In this document: positions 22,712-31,324 of the stretch, one piece after another
Layout: every line of letters starts with the position of its first letter
How positions within the stretch are numbered: the first letter of the stretch is position 1
NCBI RefSeq assembly: GCF_008692785.1
Contig: NZ_VXJV01000005.1
Location: forward strand, 186,001 to 250,000
Direction of reading: 5' to 3'
From: Salmonella enterica subsp. diarizonae
GTDB taxonomy: Bacteria > Pseudomonadota > Gammaproteobacteria > Enterobacterales > Enterobacteriaceae
DNA: 64,000 nucleotides
The notes under the pieces: generated by a model
The model's input: only the letters and a program-made list of their open reading frames with translations
Database searches by the model: none
What the model was told of the DNA's origin: nothing
Position numbers and translations under genes: made by a program

Positions 22712-23905
22712 TTAAGACCTGGGCTGAGCAGGTTGATCACCGCTTGCGGCTTGCTGTTTGTTATCCGCGGTAATTTCCTGCACTTTAACCTGTGCGCCAG
22801 GACGTACTTTTTGCAGCCCGCTGACGACTACGCGGTCGCCCGCTTTCAACCCGTCAGTCACCAGCCACTTATCGCCGATCGCCTGGTTTGCGACGATTTG
22901 GCGGGTTTCGACTTTGTTATCGGCGCCAACCACCAGCACCGTGGCATCGCCGCGTGGAGTACGGGTAACGCCCTGTTGTGGAACCAGTAATGCCGTCGGT
23001 TTTGTCCCTTCCTGCAGACGTGCGCGAACGAACATTCCTGGCAATAAGGTGTGATCCGGGTTAGGGAAGATGGCGCGCAAAGTAATAGATCCGGTGGTTT
23101 GGTCAACGGTAACGTCGGAGAATTCAAGTGTACCGGACTGTGGGAATTTGATACCGTCGCTGGTCACCAGGTCCACCTTCGCTTTGCCGTTTTCCTGTTT
23201 CAGCGAACCATTTGCCAGCTCCTGTTTCAGGCGCAGGAAGTCATTGCTGGACTGGGTCACATCCACATAGATAGGGTCTAGCTGCTGCACTGTCGCCAGC
23301 GCCGACGCCTGACCGTTCTGTACCAGCGCCCCTTCCGTTACGGACGACTTACCAATACGGCCGCTAATCGGTGAGGTAACTTTGGTATATGCCAGGTTGA
23401 TACGTGCGGTTTCAACGGCGGCTTTTGCTGCGACAACGGCGGCAGTCGCTTGTTGCGCGTCGGCCAGCGCCTGATCGTATTCCTGCTTACTGATGTACTG
23501 CGTACCCAGCAGTTTTTGATAACGCTTCACCGTCAGTTCAGCGATATTCGCGGCGGCCTGTGCTTTTGCCAAATCGCCCTTGGCGCTGTCGTAAGTCGCC
23601 TGATAGGTCGCAGGATCAATCTGATAGAGAGAGACTCCCGCTTCGATATCACTTCCTTCAACGAAATTACGCTTCAGGATAATGCCGCTTACCTGTGGAC
23701 GAACTTCGGCGATACGGTAAGCAACGGTACGACCCGGAAGTTCAGTTGTGATCTGCAGTGGTTCCGTTTTTAGCGTGACAACCCCAACTTCTGGCATCTG
23801 CTGGCCGCCTTGCTGGTCCTGTTTGTCGTCACATCCTGTTAGCGCTAAGCTGCCTGAGAGCATCAGAACGACCGCCAGAGGCGTTAACCCTCTGTTTTTG
23901 TTCAT
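22712..23905 (-). CDS. acrA: Efflux pump periplasmic adaptor lipoprotein AcrA
   Basis: A 397-residue membrane-fusion protein that links AcrB to TolC. The signal peptide ends in the lipobox LTGC, with the acylated Cys about 25 residues in. A biotinyl-lipoyl-like half domain and alpha-helical hairpin (about residues 60-210, rich in Ala and Gln) precede the beta-barrel and membrane-proximal domains. The ATG at 23905 puts MNKNRGLTPLAVVL at the start; upstream in-frame codons lack a signal sequence. It is controlled by divergent acrR and by the marbox in the acrR start region. Confidence 0.98.
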   Translation of the reverse strand: MNKNRGLTPLAVVLMLSGSLALTGCDDKQDQQGGQQMPEVGVVTLKTEPLQITTELPGRTVAYRIAEVRPQVSGIILKRNFVEGSDIEAGVSLYQIDPATYQATYDSAKGDLAKAQAAANIAELTVKRYQKLLGTQYISKQEYDQALADAQQATAAVVAAKAAVETARINLAYTKVTSPISGRIGKSSVTEGALVQNGQASALATVQQLDPIYVDVTQSSNDFLRLKQELANGSLKQENGKAKVDLVTSDGIKFPQSGTLEFSDVTVDQTTGSITLRAIFPNPDHTLLPGMFVRARLQEGTKPTALLVPQQGVTRTPRGDATVLVVGADNKVETRQIVANQAIGDKWLVTDGLKAGDRVVVSGLQKVRPGAQVKVQEITADNKQQAASGDQPAQPRS

Positions 23906-23994
23906 ATGTAAACCTCGAGTGTCCGATTTCAAATTGGTCAATGGTCAAAGGTCCTTAAACCCATTGCTGCGTTTATATTATCGTCGTGCTATGG

Positions 23995-24018
23995 TACATA
24001 CATCCATAAATGTATGTA
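23995..24018. promoter_or_regulatory. AcrR operator in the acrR-acrA intergenic region
   Basis: TACATACAT and ATGTATGTA form a 24-bp inverted repeat with a 6-bp centre, the known IR24-type AcrR operator. It sits 29 bp before acrR and 90 bp before acrA, where it can repress both divergent promoters. Confidence 0.88.
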
Positions 24019-24046
24019 AATCTAACGCCTGTAAATTCACCGACAT

Positions 24047-24065
24047 ATGGCACGAAAAACCAAAC
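24047..24065. promoter_or_regulatory. MarA/SoxS/Rob/RamA box overlapping the acrR start
   Basis: ATGGCACGAAAAACCAAAC, the first 19 bases of acrR, fits every position of the degenerate marbox AYNGCACNNWNNRYYAAAY. In Salmonella, RamA and its relatives activate acrAB through this region. Confidence 0.75.
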
Positions 24066-24700
24066 AACAAGCGCTGGAAACACGACAACACATCCTGGAT
24101 GTGGCCCTGCGCTTGTTCTCGCAGCAAGGCGTATCGGCGACCTCGCTGGCGGAGATTGCGAACGCTGCTGGTGTGACGCGCGGCGCAATCTATTGGCATT
24201 TCAAAAATAAGTCGGATTTATTCAGTGAGATCTGGGAGCTATCAGAATCCAATATTGGTGAGCTTGAGATTGAGTATCAGGCAAAATTCCCCGACGATCC
24301 ACTATCTGTATTAAGAGAAATTTTAGTTCATGTTCTTGAAGCTACTGTAACAGAAGAACGACGCCGCTTATTGATGGAGATTATATTCCATAAATGTGAG
24401 TTTGTCGGAGAAATGGTTGTGGTTCAACAGGCGCAACGTAGCCTTTGTCTGGAAAGTTACGATCGGATAGAACAAACGTTAACACATTGTATTAATGCTA
24501 AAATGTTGCCTGAAAATCTGTTGACCCGTCGTGCGGCGATACTGATGCGCAGCTTTATTTCAGGGATTATGGAAAACTGGTTATTTGCCCCGCAATCATT
24601 TGATTTAAAAAAAGAAGCTCGCGCCTACGTCACCATCCTGCTGGAGATGTATCAACTGTGTCCGACCCTGCGAGCGTCGACGGTCAACGACACCCCCTGA
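24047..24700 (+). CDS. acrR: TetR-family repressor AcrR
   Basis: A 217-residue TetR repressor of acrAB and itself. The N-terminal helix-turn-helix ([20 protein letters not shown], about residues 33-52) is intact, and the C-terminal multidrug-binding domain keeps the family length (E. coli 215). No truncation of the kind seen in resistant clinical mutants is visible. It is divergent from acrA, with the operator between them. Confidence 0.98.
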   Translation: MARKTKQQALETRQHILDVALRLFSQQGVSATSLAEIANAAGVTRGAIYWHFKNKSDLFSEIWELSESNIGELEIEYQAKFPDDPLSVLREILVHVLEATVTEERRRLLMEIIFHKCEFVGEMVVVQQAQRSLCLESYDRIEQTLTHCINAKMLPENLLTRRAAILMRSFISGIMENWLFAPQSFDLKKEARAYVTILLEMYQLCPTLRASTVNDTP

Positions 24701-24818
24701 TACTATTCCAGGAAAACTCCTGGACGTTTTCTGTCTCGCTATTCTGTTTGTTACAGGCGTGATACTCTTGCGGCTTAATTATTTCCGCTCTGCTTGCCGG
24801 TTCAGACACTTCATTCTC

Positions 24819-27800
24819 ATGACTATGTTGAAGCTTTATAAACGTTCACAGCATTTTGTTTTTATTACAATTAGCTTCCTTATTATCCTGCTGTCCTGTC
24901 AGTCTCTGGCGTTTGCACGGGGGCAAACGAATGGCGACCTGCCGTCAAAGGCGGATGTGCAAAACCAGTTGGATACGCTGAATAAGCAAAAAGATCTCTC
25001 CGCCCAGGATAAGCTCGTCCAGCAAGATCTTATTGATACGCTAGCCACGCTGGAGAAAATCGAGCGGATAAAAGATGAGACCGTACAACTGCGGCAGAAG
25101 GTGGCGCGGGCGCCTGAAAAAATGCGTCAGGCGACGGACGCGTTGAATGCGCTGAGCGATGTCGATAATGATGATGAAACGCGAAAAATGCTGAGTACGC
25201 TTTCGCTACGCCAGCTTGAACTGCGCGTGGCGCAGGTACTGGATGATTTGCAAAATTCGCAAAACGATCTTGCCGCTTATAACAGCCAGTTGGTTTCGCT
25301 ACAGACCCAGCCGGAGCGCGTACAAAACGCCATGTATACCGCCTCACAGCAAATGCAGCAAATCCGTAACCGTCTGGACGGCAATAACGTCGGCGAGGCT
25401 GCGCTGCGCCCCAGCCAACAGGTGTTATTACAGGCGCAGCAGGCGCTGCTTAACGCGCAGATCGACCAGCAACGTAAGAGTCTCGAAGGGAATACTGTTT
25501 TGCAGGATACCTTGCAAAAACAGCGGGATTACGTGACGGCCAACAGTAATCGCCTTGAGCATCAGCTTCAACTTTTACAAGAGGCGGTCAACAGTAAACG
25601 ACTTACGCTAACGGAAAAAACGGCCCAGGAGGCCATTTCGCCGGACGAAACGGCGCGTATCCAGGAAAACCCGCTGGTAAAGCAGGCGCTGGATATTAAC
25701 CATCAACTAAGCCAGCGTCTGATTGTCGCGACCGAAAATGGCAATATGTTGATGCAGCAAAATATTAAAGTGAAAAACTGGCTCGATCGCGCGCTGCAGT
25801 CGGAAAGAAATATCAAAGAACAGATTGCCGTCTTAAAAGGCAGCCTGTTGCTGTCGCGTATTCTTTACCAGCAGCAGCAAACCCTGCCCTCTGCCGATGA
25901 ACTCGAAGACATGACCAACCGCATTGCGGATTTGCGCCTGGAACAGTTTGAAGTCAACCAGCAGCGTGATGCCTTATTCCAAAGCGATGCTTTTGTCGAC
26001 AAGCTGGAAGAGGGGCATACCAGTGAGGTGAATGATGAAGTTCACGATGCGTTGCTTCAGGTAGTGGAGATGCGCCGTGAGCTGTTGGATCAGCTAAATA
26101 AACAGTTGGGTAACCAGCTGATGATGGCAATTAACCTGCAGATTAATCAGCAGCAGTTAATGAGCGTCTCGAAAAATCTGAAAGCCATTCTGACGCAGCA
26201 GATTTTTTGGGTGAACAGTAACCGCCCCATGGACTGGGACTGGCTTAAAGCATTCCCCCAAACGTTAAAAGATCAGTTCAGCGCCATGAAAGTCACGGTG
26301 AACTGGCAAAAAGCCTGGCCCGCGGTATTTATTGCTTTTTTGGCCGGATTGCCGCTCTTGCTTATCGCCGGTTTAATTCGCTGGCGCCTGAAATGGTTAA
26401 AAGCGTATCAACAGAAGCTGGCCGCCGCCGTGGGGTCGTTGCGTAACGATAGTCAACTCAACACGCCGAAAGCTATTTTGATCGATCTGATCCGCGCGCT
26501 GCCGGTGTGCCTGATTATCCTCGCGCTTGGACTGATCCTGTTGACCATGCAGTTAAATATCAGCGATCTGCTCTGGGCCTTTAGCAAGAAGCTCGCGCTG
26601 TTCTGGCTGGTATTTGGGCTGTGCTGGAAGGTTCTGGAAAAAGAGGGCGTGGCGATACGCCATTTTGGTATGCCGACGCAGTTGACCAGCCACTGGCGTC
26701 GCCAGATTGTACGCATTAGCCTCGCATTGCTGCCGCTGCATTTTTGGTCTGTGGTGGCGGAACTGTCGCCGCTGAACCTGATGGATGACGTGCTGGGGCA
26801 GGCAGTTATTTTTCTCAACCTGTTGTTGATAACGTTGCTGGTGTGGCCACTGTGCCGGGAAAGCTGGCGCGATAAAGAATCTCACGGCATTCGACTGGTG
26901 ACCGTGACGATTCTTTCCATCATTCCGGTAGCGTTAATGGTATTAACGGCGACTGGCTATTTCTATACCACGCTGCGCCTGGCGGGGCGCTGGATTGAAA
27001 CCGTCTATCTGGTCATTATCTGGAACCTGCTTTATCAAACGGTGCTGCGTGGATTAAGCGTAGCGGCGCGCCGGATTGCCTGGCGCCGCGCACTGGCTCG
27101 CCGTCAAAACCTGGTTAAAGAGGGAGCGGAAGGTGCGGAGCCACAGGAAGAACCCACCATCGCGCTGGAGCAAATTAACCAGCAAACGTTACGTATCACG
27201 ATGCTGCTGATGATTGCCCTGTTCGGCGTTATGTTCTGGGCGATTTGGTCCGATCTGATCACTGTATTCAGCTATCTTGATAGCATCACGCTGTGGCACT
27301 ACAACGGCTCCGAAGCTGGCGCTGCGGTGGTGAAAAGCGTAACGATGGGCAGCTTGTTATTCGCCATTATCGCCGCGATGGTGGCCTGGGCGCTCATCCG
27401 CAACTTACCCGGTCTGCTGGAAGTGCTGGTGCTTTCACGCCTGAATATGCGCCAGGGCGCCTCGTATGCGATCACCACGATCCTTAACTACATCATTATT
27501 GCTGTTGGCGCGATGACGGTATTCGGATCGCTTGGCGTCTCATGGGATAAACTCCAGTGGCTGGCGGCGGCGTTGTCGGTGGGTCTCGGCTTTGGGCTAC
27601 AGGAGATCTTCGGTAACTTTGTCTCGGGTTTAATCATCCTCTTCGAACGTCCGGTACGCATTGGCGATACGGTAACGATCGGCACCTACTCCGGCACGGT
27701 CAGTAAGATTCGTATTCGCGCCACCACTATTACCGATTTTGATCGTAAAGAGGTGATCATTCCGAACAAAGCGTTCGTGACGGAGCGGCTGATTAACTGG

Positions 27801-28181
27801 TCCCTGTCCGATACCACGACCCGTTTGGTGATCCGGCTTGGCGTGGCCTATGGTTCGGATCTGGAGAAAGTGAAAAAAGTCCTGCTACAGGCGGCGATGG
27901 AACATCCGAAGGTGATGCACGATCCGGAACCTGCCGTATTCTTCACCACCTTTGGCGCCAGTACGCTAGATCATGAACTGCGTCTGTATGTGCGTGAATT
28001 GCGCGATCGTAGCCATACGGTGGATGAACTGAACCGCGCGATCGATCGACTGTGCCGAGAAAATGATATCGATATCGCCTTTAACCAGCTTGAGGTGCAT
28101 CTGCACAACGCGAAGGGCGATGAAGTCACGGAAGTGAAGCGCGATCTCAACGGCGGCGATCTGGCGTCGGCGGCAAGCTAA
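24819..28181 (+). CDS. mscK: Potassium-dependent mechanosensitive channel MscK (KefA)
   Basis: A 1120-residue MscS-family channel. A signal peptide (ending near AFARG) is followed by a long periplasmic coiled-coil region (about residues 30-450, many Gln/Leu heptads), eleven membrane helices and the C-terminal MscS core with the pore-lining helix (ALSVGLGFGLQEIFGNF) and cytoplasmic beta/vestibule domains. It opens on membrane tension when external potassium is high. The ATG at 24819 reproduces the E. coli length. A GC-rich hairpin follows. Confidence 0.95.
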   Translation: MTMLKLYKRSQHFVFITISFLIILLSCQSLAFARGQTNGDLPSKADVQNQLDTLNKQKDLSAQDKLVQQDLIDTLATLEKIERIKDETVQLRQKVARAPEKMRQATDALNALSDVDNDDETRKMLSTLSLRQLELRVAQVLDDLQNSQNDLAAYNSQLVSLQTQPERVQNAMYTASQQMQQIRNRLDGNNVGEAALRPSQQVLLQAQQALLNAQIDQQRKSLEGNTVLQDTLQKQRDYVTANSNRLEHQLQLLQEAVNSKRLTLTEKTAQEAISPDETARIQENPLVKQALDINHQLSQRLIVATENGNMLMQQNIKVKNWLDRALQSERNIKEQIAVLKGSLLLSRILYQQQQTLPSADELEDMTNRIADLRLEQFEVNQQRDALFQSDAFVDKLEEGHTSEVNDEVHDALLQVVEMRRELLDQLNKQLGNQLMMAINLQINQQQLMSVSKNLKAILTQQIFWVNSNRPMDWDWLKAFPQTLKDQFSAMKVTVNWQKAWPAVFIAFLAGLPLLLIAGLIRWRLKWLKAYQQKLAAAVGSLRNDSQLNTPKAILIDLIRALPVCLIILALGLILLTMQLNISDLLWAFSKKLALFWLVFGLCWKVLEKEGVAIRHFGMPTQLTSHWRRQIVRISLALLPLHFWSVVAELSPLNLMDDVLGQAVIFLNLLLITLLVWPLCRESWRDKESHGIRLVTVTILSIIPVALMVLTATGYFYTTLRLAGRWIETVYLVIIWNLLYQTVLRGLSVAARRIAWRRALARRQNLVKEGAEGAEPQEEPTIALEQINQQTLRITMLLMIALFGVMFWAIWSDLITVFSYLDSITLWHYNGSEAGAAVVKSVTMGSLLFAIIAAMVAWALIRNLPGLLEVLVLSRLNMRQGASYAITTILNYIIIAVGAMTVFGSLGVSWDKLQWLAAALSVGLGFGLQEIFGNFVSGLIILFERPVRIGDTVTIGTYSGTVSKIRIRATTITDFDRKEVIIPNKAFVTERLINWSLSDTTTRLVIRLGVAYGSDLEKVKKVLLQAAMEHPKVMHDPEPAVFFTTFGASTLDHELRLYVRELRDRSHTVDELNRAIDRLCRENDIDIAFNQLEVHLHNAKGDEVTEVKRDLNGGDLASAAS

Positions 28182-28184
28182 AAG

Positions 28185-28223
28185 GCGGTGGGCCGCGCGC
28201 TTTATTAGTGCGCGCGGCACCGC
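28185..28223. terminator. Long GC hairpin between mscK and the convergent pseudogene
   Basis: A 9-bp perfect stem GCCGCGCGC / GCGCGCGGC with a TTTATTAGT loop, extended by GCGGT / ACCGC. There is no T run, so an intrinsic terminator is uncertain; it may protect the 3' end of either transcript. Confidence 0.45.
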
Positions 28224-29283
28224 TAATGCGAAAGCGTAGAAAGCTCTTCCGGCGTAATGCCGGTGACGCTAGCGATGAGTCCGGGTTCCAGCCCGTTGGC
28301 AAGCATTTTGCGGGCAATAGCGCGCGCTTCGGCCTCACGGCCTTGTGCTAACCCTTGCTCAAGCCCTTTTTGCAGGCCCTTTTGCAACCCTTCCGTGCGG
28401 CCTTTTTCTTCCAGCCATTCCGCTATTGTCATCAGTTGCTCCTTATACTGCGGCGCGCCCTGCGCCAGTTGACGAATCAGCGCCCCGGGTTCTGCGGCGT
28501 TTCCTGCTTTCAACATATAGTTGACCAGCACACTGAGCTGCGTGTCCGTTAAATGGTCCTGCGTTAAAAGCGTGATAAGGGGGTCGAGCAGTTCGCTTAA
28601 ATCGCGTTGACGAATATGTTTTTGCAGGAGCGCTAACATCGCTATCCGCCGATGCTGCAAAAGCTGATTATCCGGCATTATCGTCAGGTCGACCAGCGCA
28701 AATTCATGACTGTATATACCCTTCATACTTCAAGTTGCTTATGTGTTGGCTACGCTCGCTCACCCCAGTCACATAGTTATCTATGCTCCTGGGGACTCAC
28801 TCCCTTGCCGCCTTTAAGCAACTCGAATTATTTTGGGTATAAGGCCTTCGCCATATCCGGTTTCACAAACATATTATGCCAGTTAAGGCTATAGGGCCAC
28901 GGGCTTTCCGGACCGTGATAAAAGAGGATTGGCACCACCAGCGGCAAGGTATCATGACCGGCATCCAGATGACGCTGCATTGCGGCAATGGCGTAACGCA
29001 TCAGGCGAAAAGCCATCAGCCGGTCTGATTTGCTCTGATGTTCAATGAGCGCGTAAACATACCCGGGGCCGTGTTGGATATGCAGAGAGTAGAGAATATC
29101 TGAATAGCGGCTGTGTAAATTGCCTTCAACAAAACTCCCCGACTCCAGCTTCAGTGAATCCAGATCGCAGATTTCAAGAAAGGCTTCTGGCAAGTGGATA
29201 GCCAGAAAGTCGCGGGCGACCTCTTTTTGCATCAGCATCTGTCGAAATACCGCATCGTGCGGCGTGGTGGGTAGACGTTCCAT
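28223..29283 (-). pseudogene. Rpn/YhgA-like PD-(D/E)XK transposase-nuclease gene split by an ERIC element
   Basis: Two minus-strand pieces belong to one gene. The 5' piece (28828-29283) starts MERLPTTPHDAVFRQML and contains the PD-(D/E)XK-type region (SRYSDILYSLHI, YALIEHQSKSD). It stops in the ERIC element after AKALY. The 3' piece (28223-28726) resumes with SHEFALVDLTIMPD and has a Gln/Gly/Leu-rich end. Removing 125 bases joins AKALY to SHEFALVDL in frame, as in intact YhgA/Rpn proteins. The family promotes recombination and phage-related DNA cleavage in E. coli. The insert adds a stop codon and a length not divisible by three. Confidence 0.88.
28715..28841. repeat. ERIC (IRU) element inserted in the Rpn-like gene
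   Basis: A 127-bp imperfect palindrome from TATACCCTTCATACTTCAAG to ATAATT-like TTATTTTGGGTATA, with the core CGCTCACCCCAGTCACATA and CTCCTGGGGACTCACT. The ends are TATACCC / GGGTATA and the flanks show TA/TATA repetition consistent with target duplication. Confidence 0.93.
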
Positions 29284-29352
29284 GACCCGTCCCTTGTTGC
29301 CTGACTGTGGCGACCACTCTGTCAGCGACAACGAGGACAAACCAGGGGGCAA

Positions 29353-29520
29353 TTACTCTGTTTGCGAGTCGTCTTCCGTACTTTTTAACTTGTTTTCATA
29401 ATCACGCCTAACAATTTCCAGCGCGCGTAGCACCGTTCGTGCCGGTAAGCGATTCTCTTCAAGTAGAACAATTAAATCCACGGCCAGTTTGACTTCATCA
29501 GGGGCATTTTCAAGCGACAT
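29353..29520 (-). CDS. ybaM: YbaM family small protein (DUF2496)
   Basis: A 55-residue acidic protein, [20 protein letters not shown] at the start and EDDSQTE at the end. E. coli YbaM is 53 residues and sits at the same place before priC in transcription order reversed. AGGAGAAAG stands just upstream of the ATG. The function is unknown. It is 13 bp downstream of priC on the same strand, so it is probably co-transcribed. Confidence 0.9.
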   Translation of the reverse strand: MSLENAPDEVKLAVDLIVLLEENRLPARTVLRALEIVRRDYENKLKSTEDDSQTE

Positions 29521-29533
29521 ACTTTCTCCTGGA

Positions 29534-30061
29534 TTAACGGGTTAAACGCGCCAGTACGTTTTCTATTTTTTCCAGCGCATGTCGACAGCGCGCCAGTCGT
29601 TCTTCATAGATCTCGACTTCCTTTTGCAGCGTTTGTTGTTCGACAAGGCGGGTCGCCTGCGCCAGACGAATTTTGCGCTCCTGTGTCATCGCCAGGAGTC
29701 GACGTTCAAACTCCTGATGCTGTATTCGTCTGCGCTGCCAACGGCCAAGTCCTGGCGCGGCGGTATCCCACTGGCGCAGCGACCAGGCGGCGGTTTCACG
29801 CGATATCGCCTCTAGTTGCGAAGCCAGATGTTCCGCCAGCCAGGCGACTTGCGGCAGTTGCTCATGTTTTACCGCCTGACGCAGCGCGGCGAGATTGGCG
29901 TCTGCCTCTTCCAGATATCCCTGCAACAGAGTACTGCGGGTACGGAAAAGATGCCGGTCAAAGCGCGCGCTTAACGTCGCATGTTGCGCCAGCGGCGCGC
30001 AGCGTTGGCGTAGCGTCGCCAGCCTCTCTTCCAGCGTCTGTAACAGCATAGCGGTTTTCAA
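29534..30061 (-). CDS. priC: Primosomal replication protein N'' (PriC)
   Basis: A 175-residue, mostly helical, Arg-rich protein that loads DnaB at stalled forks in the PriA-independent restart pathway. The sequence ([43 protein letters not shown]) is the PriC family along its whole length and has the E. coli length. It is divergent from ybaN. Confidence 0.94.
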   Translation of the reverse strand: MKTAMLLQTLEERLATLRQRCAPLAQHATLSARFDRHLFRTRSTLLQGYLEEADANLAALRQAVKHEQLPQVAWLAEHLASQLEAISRETAAWSLRQWDTAAPGLGRWQRRRIQHQEFERRLLAMTQERKIRLAQATRLVEQQTLQKEVEIYEERLARCRHALEKIENVLARLTR

Positions 30062-30129
30062 TTCAACACCCCGATGAAAATAAGACAGGCTGTGCTACAG
30101 TAGCCTTCTGTTTGATAACGATTCGCATT

Positions 30130-30507
30130 ATGCAACGTACTATTTTAATCATCATTGGCTGGCTGGCGGTAGTATTAGGGACATTGGGCGTGGTTTTGCC
30201 CCTGTTGCCGACTACGCCGTTCATTTTACTGGCGGCCTGGTGTTTCGCCCGCTCGTCGCCGCGTTTCCATGCCTGGCTGTTATACCGCTCATGGTTTGGC
30301 GGTTATCTGCGCCACTGGCAACGCTATCGAGCCATGCCGCCGGGAGCAAAACCGCGAGCGATCGCGCTGATATTGCTGACCTTTGGTATTTCGCTGTGGC
30401 TGGTGAATATGATGTGGGTGCGGGTGCTGCTGTTGGTTATTTTGACCTGCCTGCTGATTTTTATGTGGCGGATACCGGTGATTGATGAAAAGCAACAAAA
30501 GCGCTGA
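30130..30507 (+). CDS. ybaN: YbaN inner-membrane protein (DUF454)
   Basis: A 125-residue membrane protein with an N-terminal helix ([20 protein letters not shown]), the conserved [23 protein letters not shown] segment, and two C-terminal helices. The function is unknown; the family often neighbours apt. The ATG at 30130 follows the E. coli start, and an upstream ATG at 30112 would add six residues. Confidence 0.9.
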   Translation: MQRTILIIIGWLAVVLGTLGVVLPLLPTTPFILLAAWCFARSSPRFHAWLLYRSWFGGYLRHWQRYRAMPPGAKPRAIALILLTFGISLWLVNMMWVRVLLLVILTCLLIFMWRIPVIDEKQQKR

Positions 30508-30659
30508 AGCACACGAATCGCTGTTGCAATTGTCGTTCACAGCCAGTAAATTCGACCGTTTTCGAGCACAGGCGCAGGCGGTCAAAGAGTAACCGAGCGT
30601 TACTCCTGACCGAAAAGTATTGCGCCGTGAGTAACACCGTACTTAGCAGGCATATATCC

Positions 30660-31211
30660 ATGACCGCGACTGCACAGCAGCTTGAGTTTCTCAAAAACAG
30701 CATCAAAAGCATTCAGGATTACCCGAAACCGGGCATTCTTTTCCGTGATGTCACCAGCTTACTGGAAGACCCGAAAGCCTACGCGCTCAGTATTGACCTG
30801 TTGGTTGAGCGTTATAAAAATGCGGGTATTACCAAAGTGGTCGGCACCGAAGCGCGTGGCTTCCTGTTTGGCGCGCCGGTTGCGCTTGGGCTGGGCGTTG
30901 GTTTTGTTCCGGTACGTAAACCGCGCAAATTACCGCGTGAAACTATTGCCGAGACCTATGAACTGGAGTATGGCACCGATCAGCTGGAAATCCATGTCGA
31001 CGCGATTAAACCTGGCGACAACGTGCTGGTCGTGGACGATCTGTTGGCGACAGGTGGCACCATTGAGGCGACCGTGAAGCTGATCCGTCGTCTGGGCGGG
31101 AAAGTCACCGATGCGGCGTTCATCATCAATTTGTTCGATCTGGGCGGTGAGTAGCGTCTGGAAAAGCAGGGGATTACCTGTTATAGCCTGGTGCCGTTTC
31201 CAGGGCATTAA
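30660..31211 (+). pseudogene. apt: Adenine phosphoribosyltransferase with a premature amber codon near the C-terminus
   Basis: The frame from the ATG at 30660 encodes Apt, which makes AMP from adenine and PRPP. The PRPP-binding loop [13 protein letters not shown] and the EARGF flap are present. TAG at 31152-31154 replaces the Gln codon (CAG) at position 165, after LFDLGGE. The frame then continues RLEKQG...VPFPGH to TAA at 31209-31211, giving the normal 183 codons. Without suppression the product is 164 residues and lacks the last 19. The catalytic loop is kept, so partial activity is possible; a sequencing error is also possible. Upstream sense of the gene is otherwise normal. Confidence 0.85.
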
Positions 31212-31324
31212 TTCAGACTATCCGCACTGCTATTTTAGCCAGAGAGACAACCTCGCTGTATCGGCGAGGTTGTGTTAGCATTACCCTCCTATGAATCCAC
31301 CTTCCAGCGTTTCAGAGCCTGCCA

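Noticed and set aside
31152..31154. TAG in apt as a site for a 21st/22nd amino acid
   Set aside because: Pyrrolysine and similar decoding do not occur in enterobacteria, and the replaced residue is a plain Gln; a nonsense change is simpler.
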